A stretch of DNA of 64,000 bases from Anopheles merus (taxonomy: Eukaryota > Arthropoda > Insecta > Diptera > Culicidae), in assembly GCF_017562075.2 (NCBI RefSeq), contig NC_054083.1, forward strand, positions 19,651,428-19,715,427, read 5' to 3'. The notes under the pieces were generated by a model that saw only the letters and a program-made list of their open reading frames with translations, made no database searches and was not told where the DNA came from. The position numbers and the translations under genes were made by a program. Of the stretch, positions 54,150-64,000 are shown piece after piece. How positions within the stretch are numbered: position 1 is the stretch's first letter; each line of letters starts with the position of its first letter.

Positions 54150-57100
54150 CAAGACTATGTACTTATTTTAAATCCTCTCAAAGCAAGTTATTGGCTCTTC
54201 AAGAAGAAGGTTATAAAGGAAAGTACTTACGCTCATTCAAGGATCATTTTGTCCGTTCAAGTAAAATATTTTAAAATTTTCGCCCTAAGTATCATATTAA
54301 CATATCGTCCACATTGTCAATAAACGATACTTAGGCTTGCAGAACTGGTCTCTTATTTTACTGAATTCGAAGGCATAATGAATCTTCTGGAGAATAAAAT
54401 CGTTATTTGAGTTTATTTAGAGCATTCCAAAACATCATAAAGCCACTTTTAAGCACAATGACTAAGAGTCACATCTTTCCATTCGACTCAGAGCATCTGA
54501 TATATTTATCTGATAGGTTTTTTGAACGCACCACACATAAACCTAACTTGTCATTAGATGTAAATGAGAGCTTAGCCTACATTTCAAATGTTGAACTAAA
54601 CAGTCCCGTGGGAAAACAAAACAAAACCCACATTTTCTTTTCCCCATTTTCTCTGCCTCGGTATTCAGTGGCCAGTGGCTGTGCTTAATGAGTGTCCAGA
54701 GCTCTTTACAAAACGATCAAAATGCCGCTAGCCTTGAAGTTCTTGAAGTGCCATCAAACTCCATCAAATGAATTTAACTTGACGCAAACCGGGCAGACAG
54801 AGATAACACGCTGCGCTTAGCAAACTGGGGAGAATAGCTATTTGTGTGCAATATTTGCCTTTCATTAAGCTCACACTGAGATCAACCAACGACACAACCA
54901 ACCGACCCGTGCACAAGATGTAATGGGGTCGGGCTGAGGAGGAGAAGCACCAGCAGCTGCATGTTCATTTTTCAAGTGCAGACAATCCACTCGTGATGAT
55001 AATCTGCTGGTCTCGAGGGGAGAGAGCAGAGGTGCACTTCCCCGGGCAAAGCGAGGCTTTGTGGCTTTCTGCTTGCACCTCGCCGGGAGATTCCGGTGGG
55101 TTTTGTGGTTCGGCTGGAACCGTTTTGCGGTTTGCTGAATGTCAACAGTCCGATGCGGCATTTATTCCGTCGCTTGAAAGGGAAGAGCACGAGAATGAAA
55201 AGGCCACACTCACCGAACCTGTCACCCCTTGCCACCTTACGATTCGTTTTCTAGCGTCATTGTGTGACTATAATTTCTGAGCCAGCTACCGGTACAATCG
55301 ATCGATCGATGCACTGATACTGCACTTGCTTCCTTAAATGGTGCGTGGTTATCTCGTTTCACCAGTGTGTGAGCAGTGAAAACAAACAGAAGCGTACCAA
55401 AACTTTGTTCAATCACTCGACCGGTTATGGGGGAACATCTCAAGCTTAGGGCGAACATTCCAACGGTATTGCGGAAACACACAAAATTATTTTTATTCTT
55501 TTTGGGCACGAGCAGATAAAAGCATCAATTTAAACGGAATGCAATGGAATTTGAACAGAAGGCAATGATCGTTTTTGGCGGGACAACTGTGTAGCATAAC
55601 AAGGTAAAAAAGGCACAAAAGTATAACGAAGTTTGGAAGGAGAAGGAAATATGAACGAACGAGCTAGCTTTTTCAGAAGGATTCAGAAGGAAAAGCTTCA
55701 CCCGTATTGCTGAACGAGCTATTTAAATCTTGGTGAAGTGAACATTTTATTTTCTTCATGGAAATGGCCTCTATTTTAATATGGGCCATGAACTAAACTG
55801 GATTCATAAAGGTGTATTGGTGAAGATATTTGCCAAATATAAACCACCAGGCGTCTCCACCTACTTAAAAACAAAATATGCTCATTTTCTGATTTTGAAA
55901 TTTTGTACAAGTGTATGCGATTTGCAGAAATAGTGAAAAATAGCTATTACTGAAAATATAATCATACAAAGAAACATAGCGTATTATTTGTATATCTGGC
56001 AGAGAATTATTTACAACATGAGTTGTACAATCAACCTCTTATTAATTACAACTATCCTTAACGCTAACCATTAGCTAAGGAAAGGCGAAATTTAATTAGT
56101 TATTTTGATTTACAGGTTACAAAAGGAAAGAAAAACTTAAATCAACATAAAGAACAATCGGGCTTCTTGAAGAACAATCACTTTGGCAAAGAAAAAATGT
56201 TAATGCAAAAAAGAGCTTTTTCGATGGTCACTTGGAATATACCCAAATATGTAAAATTGCTTAAGCAGCCAATTTTGGCAAGCTAAAGATCGCTGCTTTA
56301 ATTCGCCTTTTGCAGTAGATAAACAGTATCAACGTTCCAGGTCCTTCTAAATATCGCCTAAGCATCTTCCTTATGCCTTGGAGCCGGGGATTATTTTTAA
56401 TTGTGTTTTATTTTCAAGCAAGGCGTCATCATTGAAATGAACAACACAATTTTTGTTTGATTTATGTGCATGTTTAATTGTGAACTGTAATTGTTCATAA
56501 CAGAATTTTAAATAATTTAAGGTTGAATCAAAATCACTTCAATTAATATTGCTACTTCAAATAACTAATCTAACTGGAACACATACCACGAGACGGCGTC
56601 TGTCTTTCACACTTTCACACACAAGAGTCATCTTGTACCGATGTCATACATTAAAAAGCTATAAAGTTCCACCAAGTTCGGTACACGTTCTTAACAAGCC
56701 TTAAAATTCCAACGTCAACTCTACAAATAGTACTAATAAGCCGCAAAGTTCCAAAAAGTACCGTGTGCTTGTTAAAAAGCTGTATTCTACCAAGGGCCGT
56801 TTCATCTCTTAATCGCGCAAATCATTTATGGAGGTCGAGCTAGCTATTTAGGATAGCTTAATAAATAAATATTTTCTTATTAAAACCATCACATTTAATT
56901 TAGACATAATATATCATCACAGCACGACAGCTGTTTGTTTAAATTTTTGTCAAATTTATGCCCTCTGATGAATTTTTTAACATTTTTGGAACAAATGAAT
57001 TTTTTTTATAACTTATGATGTTACAAAACTCAAAAACAACGAAAACAATTTTTTCCATTTTACCAGTTTGGTTCAAATCAAAAGCCTTTTTTAATAACGA

Positions 57101-59500
57101 AGCGTTACTACTCGTGTATAACGACCCCCTTAATACGATTTACCGTTTTGGACCTAACCAGTGGACTTTAGACACGTTAAAATACAATAATTAAAGAACG
57201 ATAGGACAATATCATGTTTTTAAGTCTACCAGAAATGTTTAGCATTGTTCAAAGTTTTAGTTTACTAATTTTTTATTTCTAAATGCATTTACGTAAATAT
57301 TGAATTTTTTCTGAAATTTCATTCAAATTAATAACAATAGGAAGCTATGCAATTCGACAAGGTAAAATGATTCCACAAACATTAAAACAAAGTGTAAAAT
57401 TGTTACTTCTCATAACCAAGAACCAAATACACAGAATAATGTGGTAGGCAATATAAAACCGGTACTACCATCACTACTTTGTTCCGGTTCTTGTATTGTA
57501 CAACAACTTAATTTGCTATACCATTTCAAATATCAACTTATCTTATCCCTATTTATTAAATATGTATTGAATATCAAATTTATCTTGCCCTAAATAAGCT
57601 GTTCCTAAATCATAATTGCAGCCAAATTACTAACTTATATGTTAACTAAATTATACATTTTTGGCGCTAATTTCCCTTCACTTTTCCACAATTCAAGTAG
57701 CAAAATTACGTAGCCTCTAATGAGGCAAAATAATTGCTACCAAGCCTTCTGCAGCAGAAGAAGAAAGCAAAAAAAAGGTGATGTACGCTAATTTTGCAAA
57801 TCATAGAAAATTACAATCGGTACGGTGTGCAAGTGATGATGATTTCCTACGGCCCCTCGTTCACCCCAGTTCAGACGACAGCCAACTACAGGGGTCGTTA
57901 TGTTTCAATTGCGCACCGGCAGAAAAAAGCGCAAGCTACAAAGACCACTCGACAATGGCAACAGTGAGAGTATATTATTTCCCAGGTAATAGAAATGGCA
58001 CCAGGCGGAAAAAGTCGAGATAAAAATGGCCCACGTCTTTTTTTCGAGTATTTTTTCCCCTTCTACTTTGCCTCGAGGCTTGCAGAGCCTGGACGGTGTA
58101 GCTTTCGTGTACGAGGAATTGGTTACCGTTCAGCCGCAAACTGGTACGAAACCGACCTTGCAGGTGTGCAAATAGCGATGCATCCATCGGACGCCACCGG
58201 AATGTTGTGGATTGGTCACGGTTCCTAGAATACGTTCTTCTGTATTCGCTTTTTCTCTTTGCGGTATTGCAGTAGGAAAACTGGAGTGGAGAAATTTCCA
58301 GGAAAAAGATGTTGCCGAGTGGAGGAGAATGTGAGATGTATAGAGAAATAATATGGTCTTTGAGCATTCATGTTAGGATGAAGGTGACGGTTGTAAAGAA
58401 CTACAGAGGATTTCTAGAAGCATTAAAATGTGACTAACAGAACATTCAAAATGATTACTCAACAAACTACATAGAGTTAGTTACGTTGAACAGCTTCAAC
58501 ACAAAGCCATTAGCAAGTTGCAGCCAGTTTCAATTGTTTATTTTATCATCTTTACTGTGGCACAGTGTGCGAAATGGAAAAGCGCGAGTAAAACATGACT
58601 GATAAGGATAGAGGATAAAATCCTACCAATTTGCGATTTACCCGAGCTAAGAGCTTAAGCAGCTTATGTTGCTGATCCTCACACATTTTATCCTTTATTT
58701 ATGTACAGGTCGCAACTGAAGGAATGAACAGCGTTTGAATGCAAAATAGCGAAAATATACAGTTGTTTGGCTAATCAAAACACAACGTAGCTTTCTGTCG
58801 TAACATGATTGATACTTAAGCAGCACCCTTCATCTCTAGAACTCTAAACAATTGCTCTCATATTTCCTGCTTTTTTAAATAACCATTACAGCCACTTTTG
58901 CTTCGCCTGCATTATTCATCCCCATTATTGTGTATTTCAAGCGATTCTGTCTAACACACCGCACCACACGTACACGCCCATGCATGTGGGCATTGTACTC
59001 ACCATCATAATGTGTGTGATGGCACACGATGGCAAGGATCGCACGGAAAACAGTTTGATAAGCAGGTAGGAAGCAGGAGTAAGGGAGAGTAAAGGTGTGA
59101 CCTTTTTATAAATTCCAATTGTGCGCCATTTGCATTTGCACTTGTCAACCATTGCTGTACATGCCAGGTGTCAGACTGTCACATTGTACACGCCCTCCCT
59201 TACCCCACATCCAGCACCTCTGTCCCAGACAATCACACCGAGCTGGCAGAGACCCAACACGGCACAGCAGAGAAGACAAAAAACAGGAAATATAAATCGA
59301 GAAGCAAGAGCGGGGGAAAAAAACGTTTCCATTTAATGGAAAGCTCGGGAAAGGGATTGATATACCGCACAAGTAGCATAGGCGGGAGTTGGAGGCATTA
59401 AACAGTGGGCAAGAGTGTAATGTGCATCTCGCTTATCGTGTTTCGATGCACTTCGATGCATCCTAATCTGATTCACTCGAGATAGTGTGCGTTACATTTA
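54150..59500. other. Gene-poor AT-rich stretch
   Basis: No recognised exon. 54860-55300 and 57780-58230 are slightly GC-richer with open frames that lack domains. 57080-57180 has CGTTACTACTCGTGTATAACG, which resembles pogo-like end motifs but has no partner that I could find. Confidence 0.35.
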
Positions 59501-60063
59501 ACTTTATCCTGCTGGCTCACGCAGTGCACAGAGCGGACGGACGGTGTCGGTCGGTCAGCTTTAATCGAACGATCGTTTGAAACAGTGAAACCAACCAACC
59601 ACCCATCGCTATGTGCGCTAGGGCAATTTCAATATATTGCTGTATGCGAGGGTATCAACACTCTCGTGCGATAGCGCCGCGGACCGGCGACCGGAGTGTT
59701 GGCAAACAAGCCTGACTGCGTCCGTCTATAATATCGCGAGCGCTTCGCTAACGAGATTATAATAATTATAACAAATTCCACGCCAGCGTAAGCGGACGTC
59801 CATTGGCTGTACGATGGCGTATCCGCTTCGATCAAATCGAACGCAACCACGATGGCGAAGAGCGGCCACACAAAGGAAACACTTTCTAACGAGCGCTACA
59901 GAAACAGAAAAAAATCCCATCACCCTTGGAGTGCTTGAGTTTGTTTGCAAAGAAAAACGTGAAATGTTCCGCCACGATGGTCACGATGGCCGGTTTCGAA
60001 AAATGCAAGACACTTTAGCAAACGATCACCGATTGCTATCGCCACCCGGAAGTACAGGTACAG
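59500..60063 (+). other. Possible 5' exon-like segment ending in a splice donor
   Basis: GC-richer segment with a GGTCGGTCAGCT initiator-like site near 59553 and a donor GTACAG|GTGAGC near 60064. An ATG frame from 59814 is open for 84 codons to the donor, but its translation shows no family. The segment could be an alternative first exon of an off-window gene. Weak support. Confidence 0.2.
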
Positions 60064-63000
60064 GTGAGCGATGAAGTTTGATTATCCGTCCTTTCTACCT
60101 ACAGCTGGCTGCTTATTCAAGCGTGTAAAACCAAAATCTATTACCTCGTCTATTCTTCAGCGTCTCTAGAGTCGGTCTCTTCTTGTTTTGCAGAAAAAGT
60201 TACGCAGTCTCTGTTGTGGCATTGCGTTCTTCGCTCTTCACGTAAAACTTACACCCTCAATACGTTTAACGCGCGCCAACCAGTGGCAGTGTTGCGAAAT
60301 TATTTCCGCTTCATTCGACTGGCTTTAGCCCACGGGTGGCGGAAGTTTTGTTAGCTAGCAAAAGAAAGTTGTTTCGCTTTTGCTGTAAGTTCACCCTTTC
60401 TTGGGCAACTAAAATTACGCGCTTTTGATACGCGAAAGGTGCGGAAAAGTATAGCGCAAACTAATTAACTGTTTCTTTGCTCACTCTTCACTGCTTTTTT
60501 CCGGTGAGATTTTGTGGCGGTTTGCATTTTTTAAATAAATCTGAACTCAATTATAAAATGAAAAACCCAAACTCTCTCGCCACACCAAACGCATTGTGGT
60601 CAGCCGCAGTCAATGCAGGTTTTTAATGAAATTGCATTTTTTACAACCACACGGGACACGGGTCGGCCAGTTTCGTGCCCAAACAAAACCGCCACTTTTG
60701 TGACCTGAAAAAGAAAAAAAATAACCCGTGGCATAAGTATGGTGGTTTCTGGTCCGCACGGCCTCGGTGCATGTGTTTTTTAATGTGTCTCGGATGTTCG
60801 ACTTTGTGCTACACTGTTACAACAGCGACAACTCACTTGGCAGCGTTCGGTGGTTGCTGTGTATGTGGGAGATACGAACCTGTCCACAGCAAACCGCATC
60901 CTTGAGCATCTACTCCCAAGCGTGCGAGGGCGTCTCTTCGTACGCTCGTCACACGCCCTGACACGATTGCATCAACCGTAGCAAGGGGGGCTGAAGCTGG
61001 GGCCGTGTGCAGTGAGTGTTATTTATGATCCACGCTCACACCCGTCTACAGCCCGACTGCAGCAGCAGAACTGCTGATCGTAAAGTGTTGCGTTTGCACA
61101 TATCCTTTCAAAGCCCCCCGAAGTAACGGACCAGGTCGCAATACCCGCCACCGTACGTGATAATAAATTTCGCCATCGCAAAGTTATGAGCTTCACGGTG
61201 AAATGACTTTGCCCGGTTTGTTCCCGCTACGGCTCTGGGAGCCGTTGCAGCATAACGATCTCCGGCATGTTGGGCTGGGCTGGGTGATGCATCACACAAT
61301 TATCACGATGCTGCTACACCCCCTTCGGCTGGTATGCTGACTTTTGGTGCAATGCATCGAAATTAAGCTATTCCTAAACTCATTAGCATAATCATAATCA
61401 TCATCGATCGTGGAAAGCACGTGCGTCGCCGTGAGTGACAGGTTTTTTAATCGATTTGCGCTCATATCGGAATCGGATGTTAGATGAAAGCTTTTGTGTG
61501 GGTTAATGTGAATGTTTCCAGTTTTAAAATTAGTTTATTTGTTAAAGTTTTGTATTGTGGTATTCGTAGGTATTTTAAGGTAAGAAGAGCGATGACACAA
61601 TCACATCAATTAACAAATTTAGAAAATGTTTACATTAAGATTAAATTAATTTTTAAATCAACTTAGAGACTTTAGTTTAAAAAGAAAGAGGAAACATTTC
61701 ATTTTAAAGCTCTTGTAGATAGACATTTTAACGCCAACGTTTTATGTAGGGGAAGACTCACTAGACATCAGTAGTTTAAAGATTAACGAAATAGTTGAAT
61801 GGATTACGAAACCATCACATAATAAAGTATTCAGCAAACTACCGGGCTCTAATTCTAGGAATGTGCATGAGCATAGGACATCAGTACGATACGGATAAAA
61901 CCGTACTGACAAATGGAGTACCAAGATAATTTTCTCTGAATGTTCTTAAGTCAAACGACTTCAAAGGTCAGTATGTGGAAGCAACTGCAAGGCTACTCTT
62001 GTGATACTTTCCAATGGCACAACATGAATCTTGCGACCAGAAAAGATGTACAAATATGGTAATTTAAATTTAAAGGAATAATTTAAAGTCTTTATGGGTG
62101 AAAACTTTAACTTGATAATTTAACTGGATCTTTAAAATGATGATAATTGATTTTGATTAATTATTAGGTCTAAAATGATTCCGGTTTAATGCCTTCCTAA
62201 AAGTTATAAGTTTGTCCGATTTATTTCAAAGTGAATTTGAAACCATTAGTACTTGTACTGAATTTCAATTTTATTTTGGCTGTGTGGTTTAAATAAAAAG
62301 ATTGTGTTCAAACAAAACAAGTAACACTGGATAAATATCAGGGCATGGTGTACTACTACAGTTTTATAATTTACTTTTTTATACATTTACTGTAATGAAG
62401 TACATTTATTACTACCATAATATATTTATTACTATGTTAAACATACAAAATATTCAAATAATAATTAATATAAAACTACCAAAGGATTTACATATTTTTT
62501 GTTTGTAATTATCTAATTTTATTTACCTTTTCTAAGATTACAATTCATTTTTTATACTCCTAAATAAATTTCAATAAAATTAAAGTATTTAAACATAATT
62601 ATAAGGAAACAATCTTTAACGTGCCCATTGAATATGTGATATTTATGAAATTCAGATTCAAGTACGTCCTTTGACGGAAATATGGGAATTAGACGAGTCG
62701 CCTGAGATAGTGTATCTTTTAGCAGGGTTGGGCTACAGTCAACATAGGTTGTATTAATAGTCAGACAGAGATGAAGCTTAGTGATATGTTTGCATATGTT
62801 GTGTGTTTGTGCGTCGACGAGTGGGTAAATTATTTTGTTAACATTTATTTATTATGTTCAGTCATAACCGCACACGTTTCGGTTTGTCATTAATATTTTA
62901 GAATCTAGATTAATAATTCGTCTAGCACAGTTCAGTGAGGGGAAATGAAGCAAAACATAATCGTTATGATTAAATGAGTGTTTAACGAACATATACCTAA

Positions 63001-64000
63001 TTTAACGTCAATGTGATTATGAGGCCAACAGGTGAAAAACGTTGTTAAGTGTTGGCAGTTTTATGTGCTTACTTCATTTAAACGTAACTGTTGTTTTCAA
63101 TAAACAAAACAACGGAGATAATACAAGAAAACATATATGTATTTCATTGTTGTATATTGTTTTTTTTTTGTATGATATTGATGATGCCGTTTTTTGAAGC
63201 GCAATACTTGACATGGATTTAATTACAATCCATCTTTTTAGTCAGTTGCACCATGATGCACGTTGTTAAACCGGACCAGTTTCTATAAAACCAATTTGTA
63301 TCAGTTTATTCTCGCAACTACAGATCATGAACTCATCCGTTACTTAATACTTGAGCCTGTTCCATGTATTGGCATCTATCCTGTCCATGAATTGCAGACG
63401 CTTCGGGGCACAATCAGTTGATATGGGCTGTAATAAATACCCTACCTGGCTTTATTTCATTCGGCCCGTTCCCAAGGCAAATGGAGATAAATCAATAGTG
63501 GTTGTCGTGCATTTGCGATACGAACCTTTGGATACAAACAAAACCTCTTTCCGGTTCTTGCTATCTGCCCTCCTCCGCCATTCCCGGACAACGTGCGGAA
63601 TGTTTTGTAGGAAATTAATATACCTTCGCCTTTGAGCCAGTGATGCACATTGCAGGCGACGAATGCAATTAAAATAATGAAGGTGCTGTGTTGCCTGTGA
63701 TGCCCTTGCGGCAAGAAGGCGATTTTTGGATAGGATCGATAAAACATCTCAAGCGCCCTGAAAGCCGAACGAAGCGCCAATCGACTCCAGGGCCAGCGGG
63801 GAATCAAAGGCGTAATTCTAATTCTTGGTGTTTACAGAGGAAGATCAAAGTTGCATTTAATTTCACTAATGGCTAGCAAAGTATTTTGGAGCTTAATTTA
63901 TGCGCCCCACTGCGTCTGCTTTCTTCAGACGACGTCATACGCGGCTAACATTGTCGTAAGAATCATTATTTCTGATCTAATGTTCACTGTAGCTGCCAGG
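60064..64000. other. No gene seen to the right edge
   Basis: 60100-61440 is mixed composition with CAG and CACG motifs. 61440-63200 is strongly AT-rich. 63340-63870 is GC-richer with short frames. I recognise no coding exon, RNA gene or intact element. Confidence 0.35.

Overview
The window is a piece of an insect nuclear genome, most probably an anopheline mosquito. Reasons: short 70-150 bp introns beside multi-kb ones, GT-AG splice sites, TATA/TCAGT core promoters, protein matches closest to dipteran families, many small TIR elements, and two copies of a tRNA-derived SINE resembling the Anopheles SINE200 family. The species call is inference; I could not search any database.

Layout. (1) 1-4137, minus strand: a DDX5/p68-type DEAD-box RNA helicase with an RS-rich N-terminus and an RS-rich C-terminal tail; five coding exons are visible and the 3' end lies off the left edge. 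(2) 4138-6703: shared upstream region between the divergent helicase and phosphatase genes, including a GT/CA-rich phosphatase leader. (3) 6704-24661, plus strand: a complete PTP1B/Ptp61F-type tyrosine phosphatase. Its 15.2-kb first intron holds very long complementary (TG)n and (CA)n arrays, two hAT-like elements, a Tc1/mariner-like MITE and a reverse-transcriptase relic. An alternative last exon predicts a second isoform without the ER tail anchor. (4) 24662-30200: gene-free, compositionally unique sequence, probably long 3' UTR. (5) 30212-32654: a nest of transposable elements (outer TIR pair, an inner 431-bp element with a 7-bp target duplication, and a tandem pair of about 588-bp TIR units). 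(6) 32813-33837: two compact convergent genes, IER3IP1/Yos1 (plus) and BLOC-1 subunit 2 (minus). (7) 35974-40469: a TATA/Inr promoter with a noncoding first exon, then a candidate coding exon for a small acidic, SIM-like N-terminus of an unidentified gene. (8) 40470-64000: no recognisable gene; AT-rich DNA with MITEs, SINEs, simple repeats and one LTR-like promoter. It could be intron of the unidentified gene.

The genes do not form a functional unit. The phosphatase is expected to act on JAK/STAT and insulin-type signalling at the ER and in the nucleus, the helicase in RNA metabolism, IER3IP1 in ER-Golgi traffic and BLOC1S2 in lysosome-related organelle biogenesis. The most biologically interesting structures are the phosphatase tail switch, the complementary dinucleotide arrays in its giant intron, and the nested and tandem TIR elements at 30-32 kb.
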